Below are positions 8,475-17,193 of a stretch of DNA of 64,000 bases, piece by piece; the stretch's first letter is position 1; each line of letters begins with the position of its first letter. The stretch is taken from positions 1 through 64,000 of the forward strand of contig JAPLDT010000099.1 of NCBI GenBank assembly GCA_026391315.1, written 5' to 3'. The notes under the pieces were generated by a model. That model was given only the letters and a program-made list of their open reading frames with translations, was not told where the DNA came from and ran no database searches. The DNA comes from Bacteroidia bacterium (lineage in GTDB: Bacteria > Bacteroidota > Bacteroidia > Bacteroidales > Prolixibacteraceae). The position numbers and the translations under genes are program-made.

Positions 8475-9515
8475 ATGGATACAAAATTAAGTTTGTTATA
8501 CATTGGGCAGTCGTCTGATAGCATAAAGGGCCTTAAGGATCATCCTGAGGTCTCGTTAATTCAGTGTACCAATGCGCTTGAAGCAATCAGATACCTCAAG
8601 TCAGGGCAAAAACCGGATGTGGTCATTTCGGATTATTTCATCTCAGGAGGAAGTGGAATTGAAATACATGAGTGGCTGAGAGAAAGAGTTGATTTTGATA
8701 GAGTTGCCTTCATTTTATTGACGCACGAATTCAGAGAGGATTTCATCAGGAAGGCCTTTGAGACAAGGATGGATGATTTCTTTGTCCTCCCGCTTCCTTC
8801 GGCCGATAGTATGGTAGGACGCATCAGGTTTTTGGCAGACTACAGAAATAAATATTCCATTTCGACCTATCATAAGATCCTGACAGAGGATCAGAAATAT
8901 GAAATGCCCTGGTCGAAAAGGGCATTTGATCTGTTTGTAGCCATCTTTGCACTCATCTGTCTGTCTCCCATTCTTTTGATCGTCGTTTTGGCCATTCGGC
9001 TGGAATCCAAAGGAAAGGTATATTACATTTCCGAAAGAGTCGGACGCGAACCGTTTGATTTTTACAAGCTACGCTCAATGCGAACAGGAGCGGATAAAGA
9101 ACTAAAAAATCTGGCCAGGGACAAAAATCAATATTCCACCTCTTCTGAGCATCATGAAATAGACTTCTCCAAGCCATGTCCTGTTTGTGCCAAATTGCCT
9201 CATGGCAAGAGTTGTTCACCCATCATGCACATAGGAAGTGAGAAAATGTGCGATTACTGGTACAATACACAAAAAAGAGAGATCGCAAAAACCAAGTCCG
9301 CTTTCATCAAAATTGCAGATGATCCGCGCATTACCAAGGTTGGAAAGTTTATCCGTAACACCAGTATCGATGAACTACCCCAGCTTATCAATGTCATCAA
9401 GGGCGATATGTCTATTGTAGGAAACCGGCCCCTGCCCGTTTACGAAGCAGAACTGCTTACCCGGGGATTGGCATCCAAAAGATTCCTTGCACCGGCAGGA
9501 ATAACCGGTTTGTGA
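8475..9515 (+). CDS. Receiver-like domain fused to priming sugar transferase, truncated by in-frame UGA
   Basis: The 346 readable codons encode a degenerate receiver domain (about 1-125; Asp in VVISDYF, switch position LLTHE, but no Lys where LPLP stands), a single membrane helix (about 151-175, FVAIFALICLSP) and most of a bacterial sugar transferase of the monotopic phosphoglycosyl transferase family (FYKLRSMRTG, DELPQLINVIKGDMSIVGNRP). Such enzymes start EPS repeat units by moving a sugar phosphate onto undecaprenyl phosphate. An extra segment inside the catalytic domain carries Cys235, Cys238, Cys247 and Cys259 and two histidines, resembling a metal knuckle. The frame stops at TGA 9513-9515 exactly where the family has Trp (GITGLWQV); the same frame then continues with family sequence to 9680. 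Either a nonsense mutation or a read error is likely. Confidence 0.85.
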   Translation: MDTKLSLLYIGQSSDSIKGLKDHPEVSLIQCTNALEAIRYLKSGQKPDVVISDYFISGGSGIEIHEWLRERVDFDRVAFILLTHEFREDFIRKAFETRMDDFFVLPLPSADSMVGRIRFLADYRNKYSISTYHKILTEDQKYEMPWSKRAFDLFVAIFALICLSPILLIVVLAIRLESKGKVYYISERVGREPFDFYKLRSMRTGADKELKNLARDKNQYSTSSEHHEIDFSKPCPVCAKLPHGKSCSPIMHIGSEKMCDYWYNTQKREIAKTKSAFIKIADDPRITKVGKFIRNTSIDELPQLINVIKGDMSIVGNRPLPVYEAELLTRGLASKRFLAPAGITGL

Positions 9516-9680
9516 CAAGTAGAACTTAGGGGGAAAGGCGGTGTGATGTCTGAAGAGGAGCGGATGAGATTGGATAATGAATATGCCGATCACTTTATTG
9601 GTGACAAATATTCCTTCTGGTACGATCTTAAGCTGATACTCAGAACAGTTCCTGCACTCTTTCAAAAGGATACAGTTTGA
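9516..9680 (+). pseudogene. C-terminal remainder of the interrupted sugar transferase
   Basis: In the same reading frame and immediately after the TGA at 9513-9515, 54 codons continue the sugar transferase: QVELRGKGGVMSEEERMRLD, then a YADHF and KYSFWYDLKLIL stretch, ending at TGA 9678-9680. This is the normal C-terminal helix region of the family. Replacing the TGA by TGG restores one uninterrupted 401-residue protein, so the lesion is a single base. No independent start or ribosome-binding site for this piece is convincing. Confidence 0.85.
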
Positions 9681-9759
9681 TTGGCTTTTTGATATATTTG
9701 TAACAACTGATCCGGTAAAAAATAAAAGGATCATTGGTGCTAACCTTATTTTATGCCTT

Positions 9760-10533
9760 GTGAAGAAATATATTTTGGTACTATCGTCGGTTTTGGTTTT
9801 TCTATCAACTCAACATCCTTGCTCTGCTCAACAGAAAGATGAGCAAAACTTGGTGACACTCGACATAGAGTCCGTGCTTCCTCCCCTGGAAACCATCATA
9901 GATTCTGCAATTGCAAAGAATCCATATGTAAAATTCAGGGATCAGCAAATCATTGTCAATGAATTCAAATTGAAATCAGACCGTATACGCTGGATGGAAA
10001 ATCTGGGTCTACAATCTGATGCCAGATACGGTACCTTCGATAATTTTTCGATGAACACTGCTGCAGGGCAAACCCCATCGGTCATTGCTACCCGAAACAA
10101 TCAGCTTAACTACGGAGTCGGGGCATACATCAAACTCCCTCTTTTTGATTTTGTAAACCGCAAACATCTGGTTGGTGCAGCGAAAACAGAAATGGATCAG
10201 GCAATTAGCCTTGCAGCCGTGCAACGGGATGAGTTACGGCAGGCGGTCATCAAGCAATACAATGACCTAATTTTGAAGATGAAACTGCTTAAAATTAAAT
10301 CGAAATATCTTGAAACTTCTCATATCAATATACAAATGGCAGACAAAGAATTCAAAAATGGTGTATTGTCAGTAGCAGAATATTCAAAGATATCAGAAAT
10401 CGTAACCCTTGCCGAAACCGATTACCAAACTGTGTATACTGAATTTACAACAGCTTACATGATTCTTGAAGAATTAGCTGGTTTTAAATTCAAAATAAAC
10501 AATATTCTAACGATAAAAAATGAAACTAAGTGA
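9760..10533 (+). CDS. Short TolC-family outer-membrane protein
   Basis: A 257-residue exported protein whose signal peptide ends near HPCSAQQ, followed by long amphipathic helices with TolC-type composition (VQRDELRQAVIKQYNDLIL, LKSKYLETSHINIQMADKEF-like). Normal TolC proteins are about 430-480 residues with two repeats, so this is roughly a half-length version. The GTG at 9760 is the only start that keeps the signal peptide in frame. Its last 14 bases overlap the start of the co-polymerase gene, so the two are translationally coupled. As the locus lacks a recognisable Wza-type export protein, this protein may provide or assist the outer-membrane exit of the polysaccharide; that role is inferred from position. 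Confidence 0.7.
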   Translation: MKKYILVLSSVLVFLSTQHPCSAQQKDEQNLVTLDIESVLPPLETIIDSAIAKNPYVKFRDQQIIVNEFKLKSDRIRWMENLGLQSDARYGTFDNFSMNTAAGQTPSVIATRNNQLNYGVGAYIKLPLFDFVNRKHLVGAAKTEMDQAISLAAVQRDELRQAVIKQYNDLILKMKLLKIKSKYLETSHINIQMADKEFKNGVLSVAEYSKISEIVTLAETDYQTVYTEFTTAYMILEELAGFKFKINNILTIKNETK

Positions 10534-13225
10534 TTTCATAAATCTGGTTCGAAGGCATTTAATTCTTTTACTTGTTACACCGGTCCTTTTAGCTGGTATA
10601 GTCGCTATTTTGACAAAAAAACTTACATCCCAGTATGCTTCAGAGACCACTCTTTACACCGGTATTGCCTCAGGATCAAGCGTTGAGATGGATAAATTAT
10701 TTAATTATCAGGCCTCAAATACGGCTTTCGATAATTTAATCAGTATTGTTCAGTCACGTAAAACTCAACAAGAGGTTGCAATCAGGTTGTTGGCAAAACA
10801 TTTAATGCTTGCCACATATGATCCTCGTTACATATCCAAAAAATCATTTGATGAACTGCAAAGGATTGCTCCTGTCTATATCAAATCTATGGTAGCTGAA
10901 TCCGGCAGGCAACCTAATGCGTCTGAAACCAGGGTTTTGTCCTCAGTAAAAGACTCCATTCATCCTAAATTGAGTTTACATATCGTAAAATCAGATGAAA
11001 CACTTTTTTCAATTTCCCATCAACATAAAATTTCTGTCTTAGAAATAAGGATGCTGAATAGTCTTCAAAGTAATAAAATCAAATTAGGTCAAAAATTAAT
11101 TGTAGGTAAAGAACCCAATGCTAAATCTAATGTTACCTACAAAGATTCGGCTGCTTTTCCCAACCAGATTGATAGTACAAATCTTTTCCCATTCTCCCAA
11201 CTTAACCCGGTAAACATTGACTCATATCCTGAATCAGTTAATCAGAGTGCATATGAAAGAACAGTATCAAACCTGACAAAGCTTATGTTGCAAAATGACA
11301 CCAACTTTGTATACAAATTACTCAATTATGTTCACCCACATTACTCCATTGATGCTATCTCGTCCATTCGTATCTGGAGGATAGCCAATAGTGACCTCGT
11401 TCAGTTAAAGTATGAAACTGATGAACCGGGAATATGTCAACAAACACTTTTAATTTTTACAGAAGTGTGCATAAAGAATTACAAAAACATCAAAAAAAAT
11501 CGTTCTGATGACGTTGTAAGGTATTTTGATTTTCAGTTAAAGCAGGCTGGATATCAACTTAAAGTTGCCGAAGATAAGTTACTGAAATTTAATACGGATA
11601 ACAACATCATCAATTTCAATGAACAAAGTAAGACAGTTGCACTAAAAAAAGAAGATTTGGATGTTCTATACAACAACAATAGAATTAGACTCGCCGGGGT
11701 ACAAGCTGCGATACAAAGTCTCGAAGAGAAACTCGGCAATCAGCATCAAATTCTGTTAAATAATTCCAATATCATTGAAAAGCGGAATCAACTTGTTGAC
11801 CTGAATTACAAGATTGCATCTGCTGAAACTGTAGGTATGGGAGAAACAATAGATCAAAAGAAATTGGTTGATATGAAAGCTCGTGCGAATAAATTAAAAG
11901 ATGATATCACACAGGCAGTAAATCAATTGTACAGTTCTAACAATTCTCCTGATGGAATTCCAATCAGTAAATTACTTAACGATTGGATCAACAACGTTAT
12001 TGAAGCCGAAAATATTAAGGCTGGGATGAAGGTATTATCGCAAAGAATGAAGGAATTTCAGAAACAATATGACGTATATGTGCCCGCAGGATCAAATATC
12101 AAAAAAATTGAAAGGGAGATTTCAGTGTCAGAACAGCAATATCTGGATATTCTGCGCAGTTTAAATCTCGCCAGATTGAAAATGCAGGACAATGAGCTGG
12201 CTTCTATTATTAAAACAGTTGATCCACCCTATTATCCGTTGAATCCAGTACCTACCAAAAGGAAATTGATGGTTATAGCAGCTGCAATGCTTGGTTTCAT
12301 GATTGTTTTGGTGAATATTTTTGTCTTGGAATTCTTTGACAATACCCTGAAGAATCCTGCCAGGGTCTCCCGCTTATTGAAGTTGCCCTTTCTGGCAGTT
12401 TTTCCCAAGATACTCCTTAAGGTAAAGGGGATCAATTACCCTTACATTACCAATCGAATGCTGGAAATTGCCATCCAGAATATTGAATTATTTTTGAAAA
12501 AGTCGCACATTGAAAAGCAAACCAAAACCATCCTCATTTTCAGCACGATAAATGAGGAAGGGAAGACGGTTATTGCGGGAAATCTGGCCCAAAAGCTAAA
12601 AATGCAGGGTGAGAAAATATTTTACTTGAATTATTCCCTCCAATCACTGCATAATTCGAAAAATTCGCAGTTGGGCTTTCCCGATAATTTTGTCGCAACC
12701 AAGGTTCTGCGAACCCCACCAGAACCCGGTAAATTTTCTATCATCAATTGGCTTTTGGGCTATCCGGATACAAGGACAGATCCAAACAGTCAATTTTTGG
12801 CTAATCCTGCAAATTATCTGCCCCAGGAGGAGATCTGCTATTACAAGGTAAATGATCAATTCTATCTTGCAAAGAGTTACGAGGATATTTTAAACCAAAA
12901 TGGCGTCAAACTATCGTATATTCCTGATTATGTGCTCATAGAGATTCCTTCTATTCTATATTATCCTTATCCTGTCGATTTGATCATTAATGCCGACATC
13001 GCCCTTCTCGTCTGTCGTTCAAACAGGGTGTGGTCATCTGCTGATCAAGGAGTTTTGAATGTAATGATGCAACTGGCCGAAAACAAAACCCACTTCATCT
13101 TGAATGGGGCAGAACTTCAAGTGATGGAATCAGTATTGGGTGATTTACCAAAGGAAAGAGGTATAATGCGTCAATATGCCAAACAGTTTTTTCGACTTCA
13201 GTTTTTCTCAAAAAATAAGTTTTAG
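10520..13225 (+). CDS. Wzc/GumC-like polysaccharide co-polymerase with LysM domain
   Basis: A 901-residue inner-membrane chain-length and export protein. A Wzz-type N-terminus has its first membrane helix at about 13-30 and the second at about 583-605; between them lie a LysM domain (about 154-197, HIVKSDETLFSISHQHK) and long coiled-coil stretches (about 355-570). The cytoplasmic C-terminal part resembles the BY-kinase ATPase but is degenerate: Walker A is STINEEGKT, the Walker-B-like strand reads PDYVLIEIP with Glu for Asp, and no tyrosine-rich tail follows. It is therefore probably a scaffold, not an active tyrosine kinase. LysM in the periplasmic part suggests peptidoglycan anchoring. It overlaps the TolC-like gene by 14 bases, supporting a joint trans-envelope machine. 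Confidence 0.85.
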   Translation: MKLSDFINLVRRHLILLLVTPVLLAGIVAILTKKLTSQYASETTLYTGIASGSSVEMDKLFNYQASNTAFDNLISIVQSRKTQQEVAIRLLAKHLMLATYDPRYISKKSFDELQRIAPVYIKSMVAESGRQPNASETRVLSSVKDSIHPKLSLHIVKSDETLFSISHQHKISVLEIRMLNSLQSNKIKLGQKLIVGKEPNAKSNVTYKDSAAFPNQIDSTNLFPFSQLNPVNIDSYPESVNQSAYERTVSNLTKLMLQNDTNFVYKLLNYVHPHYSIDAISSIRIWRIANSDLVQLKYETDEPGICQQTLLIFTEVCIKNYKNIKKNRSDDVVRYFDFQLKQAGYQLKVAEDKLLKFNTDNNIINFNEQSKTVALKKEDLDVLYNNNRIRLAGVQAAIQSLEEKLGNQHQILLNNSNIIEKRNQLVDLNYKIASAETVGMGETIDQKKLVDMKARANKLKDDITQAVNQLYSSNNSPDGIPISKLLNDWINNVIEAENIKAGMKVLSQRMKEFQKQYDVYVPAGSNIKKIEREISVSEQQYLDILRSLNLARLKMQDNELASIIKTVDPPYYPLNPVPTKRKLMVIAAAMLGFMIVLVNIFVLEFFDNTLKNPARVSRLLKLPFLAVFPKILLKVKGINYPYITNRMLEIAIQNIELFLKKSHIEKQTKTILIFSTINEEGKTVIAGNLAQKLKMQGEKIFYLNYSLQSLHNSKNSQLGFPDNFVATKVLRTPPEPGKFSIINWLLGYPDTRTDPNSQFLANPANYLPQEEICYYKVNDQFYLAKSYEDILNQNGVKLSYIPDYVLIEIPSILYYPYPVDLIINADIALLVCRSNRVWSSADQGVLNVMMQLAENKTHFILNGAELQVMESVLGDLPKERGIMRQYAKQFFRLQFFSKNKF

Positions 13226-13260
13226 AAAAGGCTTGTAATGAACCTACCTAAACTGAATTA

Positions 13261-13740
13261 ATGACATCAAAATGTATGAGTACTAGAAATACGATAATTC
13301 ATGTTGCCAAACCAAAAGATTTTGATAAGCTGGGTGAAGTTGCACTCAAATATCCATATACCATTCTTATTGTTGAGGACAACATAATTAACCAGAAGCT
13401 TATTACCAACATATTCAGGCTATTGGGATATAAGGCCGATCTTGCCGTGAATGGCGTTGAGGCCCTGGATGCATTGAAGAGAAAGAATTATGATCTGATT
13501 TTCATGGACATCCAGATGCCTCTCATGAACGGATATGAGGCAACCAAAATCATCATTGAGCATAGGAAAGAAGATCGTCCCATTATCATTGCCATGACCG
13601 CCAACGCGATGGCCGACGATCGTGACAAGTGTCTGGAAGTTGGCATGGACGACTACATTACCAAGCCTATGAAGATTGAGGCGCTCATCCACATCATCCA
13701 ACTTTGGGGAGATAGAAAATTCCCTGATCAGAAAAATTAA
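13261..13740 (+). CDS. Single-domain response regulator in EPS locus
   Basis: A 159-residue receiver protein with an N-terminal extension of about 35 residues. The domain has the EDN acidic triad, phosphoacceptor Asp83 in LIFMDIQMP, the switch Thr in AMTANAMA and Lys in YITKPMK. Sequence style (VEDNIINQKLI, MDIQMP, MTANA) is that of receivers attached to hybrid histidine kinases, which receive phosphate from or pass it to HPt proteins. No output domain is present. It starts 35 bases after the co-polymerase gene and is followed 18 bases later by a close paralogue, so the pair arose by tandem duplication. Confidence 0.88.
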   Translation: MTSKCMSTRNTIIHVAKPKDFDKLGEVALKYPYTILIVEDNIINQKLITNIFRLLGYKADLAVNGVEALDALKRKNYDLIFMDIQMPLMNGYEATKIIIEHRKEDRPIIIAMTANAMADDRDKCLEVGMDDYITKPMKIEALIHIIQLWGDRKFPDQKN

Positions 13741-13758
13741 CCCACAAAACCACAACAA

Positions 13759-14166
13759 GTGCAAAAGATCAATGATTTGTACCCGTTAAACATACTTGTT
13801 GCAGAAGACAACACGATCAATCAAAAATTGATCAATCGGCTATTTCAAATACTTGGATATAGCATTCACTTAGCAGCCAATGGATTAGAGGTGCTGGATG
13901 CGTTAAATAGATTGCAAATTGATATTATTTTTATGGATATTCAAATGCCGGAAATGGATGGTCTCGAGGCAACGCGGCAAATTATTGGTACATATGGAGT
14001 TCAACGGCCTTTGATCATCGCCATTACGGCCAATGCTCATCAGGTAGATAAAGAGAGGTGCATTGCTACGGGAATGGATGATTTTCTCAACAAACCATTG
14101 TCAATACTCCAGATAAAGAGTTGCATTGAAAAATGGGCCATGATGATTGGGGACAAAAAAGAATAA
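13759..14166 (+). CDS. Single-domain response regulator, tandem paralogue
   Basis: A 135-residue receiver protein starting at GTG 13759. It aligns along its full length with the preceding receiver: EDNTINQKLI, Asp60 in IIFMDIQMPEMDG, Thr in AITANAH and Lys in FLNKPLS. No DNA-binding or enzymatic output domain follows. Like its neighbour it resembles hybrid-kinase receivers that exchange phosphate with HPt proteins, and an HPt gene closes this locus. It probably controls assembly of the EPS machinery by direct protein contact. Confidence 0.87.
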   Translation: MQKINDLYPLNILVAEDNTINQKLINRLFQILGYSIHLAANGLEVLDALNRLQIDIIFMDIQMPEMDGLEATRQIIGTYGVQRPLIIAITANAHQVDKERCIATGMDDFLNKPLSILQIKSCIEKWAMMIGDKKE

Positions 14167-14229
14167 TTCACAAAAAATAAAATTTTATCACCAAAGCAAT
14201 CCATCATTTTCATTATTAAATATTTGTAT

Positions 14230-15594
14230 ATGAACGTAATAATGAAAGTCATCAAGGAAGATAACTTCCTTTCTCTAACAGGTAACCTTGTTATCTCTTT
14301 TTTTGGGATTGCAGGTTTTGCCTTGTTGGCACGTACTTTTCAAATGGAGATATTTGGTGAATGGGTGATTTTCATTTCGGCTGCCGCATTTATCGAGATG
14401 TTTCGCTATGGGATTATCAATACGGCTATTGTTCGCTATCTATCCGGAGCCGAACCTGAAGAGCGGCTTAAGTTTATTGGTTCAAACGGACTAATAGGTA
14501 TTGTAGCAACTATTGTTATCGTTATTCTGCTCTATCTCACGCTAATTATTTTTTCCCGGCCGATTCATAACAGCGGATACGAACTGTTTTTCAAGTGGTA
14601 TCCCCTGCTCGCACTGATCAATCTGCCTATGAATACGGCCTTGGTTATCATGCAGGCCGATCTTAAATTCGGAAAAATATTGATGATCCGATCTATCGAG
14701 AGTGTTGGTTTCTTCCTTGTGGTGGCTGTTAATTTTCTTTTCCTGCACCTGACACTTTTACAACTTGTATGGTCCTTCCTGATTATAGATGCCATTGCCT
14801 CCGGAACTTGCATTGTCAAGGGATGGGATGGTTTGAAGTACCTGACAAAAGCAACAAAAGGAAATGTGAAAACTTTGCTTCAATTCAGTAAGTACACCAC
14901 ATTTACACTGATTGGCACCAATCTTCTCCGCAGTGCGGATACCTTCATCATCAGCTTCAGTCCGCTGGGTACTGCTGCAGTGGCATTGTACAGTATTCCA
15001 ATGAAACTAACTGAATTGCAGCAAATTCCATTGAGAAGCTTTGCCGCTACCGCCTTTCCAAAGTTATCAAGAGCCAGCATGCAAGGGAAAATTGATGAAG
15101 TAAAAGATATTTTTTACACCTATTCAGGTGCAATGACTTATCTCTTTATAGCCATTAGTCTGGTGACATTTGTTTTTGCCGATCTCTTTATTCTGGTATT
15201 GGGAGGAAAGCAATATATTGGAACAGATCCGGTTACAGGCTTTAACGCTGCCACTATCATGCGCATCTTTTCTATTTATGGACTCTTGCTTCCGATCGAC
15301 CGGATGACCGGAATCGGACTCGACAGCATCAACAAACCCAACATCAATTTTATGAAGGTATTGTACATGGTCTTAGCCAATGTCATTGGAGATTTAATCG
15401 CAATTTTTGTTTTCAAATCCCTGTCTATGGTTGCCGTAGCTTCCATATTTTTCACTTGTATTGGCATTGTAGTTGGGTACTATTACATGGACAAAGAATT
15501 AAAGTTGAATTACAGATTCATTTTTACCAGTGGCATTGACTTTTACAAAAAGATGTATGATCAAGTAAAAATTAATCTTGGTCGAAGTAATTAA
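14230..15594 (+). CDS. Wzx-type oligosaccharide flippase
   Basis: A 454-residue multi-pass membrane protein (about 12-14 predicted helices) of the polysaccharide-transporter/MOP superfamily. It begins with the characteristic LTGNLVISFFGIAGFALLAR-type first helix and has the RSADTFIISF segment seen at the start of the second half. It should flip lipid-linked repeat units from the cytoplasmic to the periplasmic leaflet for polymerisation. ATG 14230 is chosen over an in-frame TTG two codons upstream; ATG 14242 is another possibility. It lies directly before the Wzy-like polymerase, as in many Wzx/Wzy loci. Confidence 0.88.
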   Translation: MNVIMKVIKEDNFLSLTGNLVISFFGIAGFALLARTFQMEIFGEWVIFISAAAFIEMFRYGIINTAIVRYLSGAEPEERLKFIGSNGLIGIVATIVIVILLYLTLIIFSRPIHNSGYELFFKWYPLLALINLPMNTALVIMQADLKFGKILMIRSIESVGFFLVVAVNFLFLHLTLLQLVWSFLIIDAIASGTCIVKGWDGLKYLTKATKGNVKTLLQFSKYTTFTLIGTNLLRSADTFIISFSPLGTAAVALYSIPMKLTELQQIPLRSFAATAFPKLSRASMQGKIDEVKDIFYTYSGAMTYLFIAISLVTFVFADLFILVLGGKQYIGTDPVTGFNAATIMRIFSIYGLLLPIDRMTGIGLDSINKPNINFMKVLYMVLANVIGDLIAIFVFKSLSMVAVASIFFTCIGIVVGYYYMDKELKLNYRFIFTSGIDFYKKMYDQVKINLGRSN

Positions 15595-15633
15595 AGGATA
15601 GTATGTTAATTAAAAAAAGAGTCTACCCAGCAA

Positions 15634-17121
15634 ATGTTAAACCCCTTTGAACGTACCACCGGCTCAGACCGGATGAGATCTCCCGTCAACCTACTTGTAA
15701 TGGTTTCATTGCTGGTTTTATCTGCTTTGATGATTGCGAAACTGGGACTAACGATCGGTTTGGGATTGTTGATACTTCCTTTTGTGTCCGCCTACTTCTA
15801 TCTGTTGTTCCTTTATCCGGTTATTGGTATATACACAGCCGTATTCTTCGGTTTTACCCTTCTTGGATTGGCTCGCTATGTAGATTTACAGGTGGGTCTG
15901 TTGATGGATGGCATTCTCTTCCTGACTTTTATTGCACTGATATTTAACAAGTTTTACGACAAAACAGAGTGGAAACCTGCTAAAAAGGACATCACAATAC
16001 TGGCCATCATTTGGTTTGGTTATTCCTTATTTGAGTTGGTTAATCCTGAATCGCAAAGCGTAGCCGCATGGGCGAGCAGTATCAGGGGTATCTCTTTGTA
16101 CATGCTTTTAATCATTGTATTGACCCTGATTTTGGTGGATACCAACAAAAAAATCGATTACATTATTTACCTGTGGGCAGGTTTGTCCCTTCTGGCCTCT
16201 ATCAAAGGAGTTGCCCAGCATTTATGGGGTGTCGACAGATTTGAACAGGCCTGGCTGGATGCAGGAGCGGCACAAACGCATGTTCTGTTCGGGAAATTGC
16301 GAATCTTTTCGTTTCTGAACGATGCCGGACAATTCGGGGCCAATCAGGCCTATTCAGGAGTTGTGGCGTTGATCCTTTTTTTTGAGGAGAAGGATTGGCG
16401 AAAAAAAACCTTCTTCATCATCGTTGCACTTCTCGGTTTTTACGGGATGCTGCTCTCAGGAACCAGAGGTGCCATAAGTATTCCTATAGTAGGTTTGGGA
16501 ACCTATTTTATCCTGAAAAAGAACAAAATGGTCATGCTGTCAGGATTCATCGCGTTGGTTTTGATCTTTGTCTTCTTCAAATTCACCTCCATTGGAGATG
16601 GAAATGAGCAAATAAGACGCATGAGAACCGCCTTCGATCCGAATGATCCTTCTTTCCAGGTAAGGCTCGAAAACCAGCGAATCTTGAAGGCCTATCTTGT
16701 GACCAGACCTTTTGGAGGAGGACTTGGACAGGCCGGTGTGAAGGCGAAAAAATATGTTCCCAATGGATTCCTTTCGAACATCGCAACCGATAGCTGGTAT
16801 GTGTTGATTTGGGCGGAACAGGGGATTGTGGGACTGCTGCTTCATCTCTTTATTCTTTTTTACATCGTGATCAAATCGGGTTACCTGATCATGAATAGAA
16901 TTCGTGATCCAATACTGAAGATCAAAATGTCAGCTTTGTTGGCGGGAATGGCAGGTGTGATGGTTGCCTCCTATGGGAATGCGGTATTGGGAACCTTTCC
17001 CACCTCAATAACAATTTATATATCAATGGCTTTACTGTTAAATACAGAAAAGTTTGATACTCCTTTGCCGGAAGGTAAAATAAAAATAATAGAAGAACAA
17101 GAGAAATATCTCATGAACTAA
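15634..17121 (+). CDS. Wzy/O-antigen ligase-like polymerase
   Basis: A 495-residue membrane protein with about 11-12 helices and the signature of the Wzy_C/O-antigen ligase family: a large periplasmic loop (about 205-240, containing FSFLNDAGQFGANQAYSG), the motif LLSGTRGA at the next helix and a second loop with RPFGGGLGQ and the TDSWYVLIWAEQG segment. It should polymerise repeat units delivered by the Wzx flippase. The gene is 39 bases after wzx-like and on the same strand. Ligase activity is a less likely alternative given the EPS context. Confidence 0.85.
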   Translation: MLNPFERTTGSDRMRSPVNLLVMVSLLVLSALMIAKLGLTIGLGLLILPFVSAYFYLLFLYPVIGIYTAVFFGFTLLGLARYVDLQVGLLMDGILFLTFIALIFNKFYDKTEWKPAKKDITILAIIWFGYSLFELVNPESQSVAAWASSIRGISLYMLLIIVLTLILVDTNKKIDYIIYLWAGLSLLASIKGVAQHLWGVDRFEQAWLDAGAAQTHVLFGKLRIFSFLNDAGQFGANQAYSGVVALILFFEEKDWRKKTFFIIVALLGFYGMLLSGTRGAISIPIVGLGTYFILKKNKMVMLSGFIALVLIFVFFKFTSIGDGNEQIRRMRTAFDPNDPSFQVRLENQRILKAYLVTRPFGGGLGQAGVKAKKYVPNGFLSNIATDSWYVLIWAEQGIVGLLLHLFILFYIVIKSGYLIMNRIRDPILKIKMSALLAGMAGVMVASYGNAVLGTFPTSITIYISMALLLNTEKFDTPLPEGKIKIIEEQEKYLMN

Positions 17122-17193
17122 ATCTCATTTGGGGTTTTATTGTTAGATTTAGTGGTCATAACAACTTTGCCATTAATTTATTGAGATATTCAA

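Noticed and set aside
9238..9420. Plus-strand 60-codon frame inside the sugar transferase
   Set aside because: It overlaps the transferase in another frame and has no motif; the transferase frame is clearly the coding one.
9513..9515. UGA read as Trp by an altered genetic code or as selenocysteine
   Set aside because: TGA ends many other genes here and TGG is used for Trp; no SECIS-like hairpin was evident after the codon, and the family residue is Trp, not Cys.
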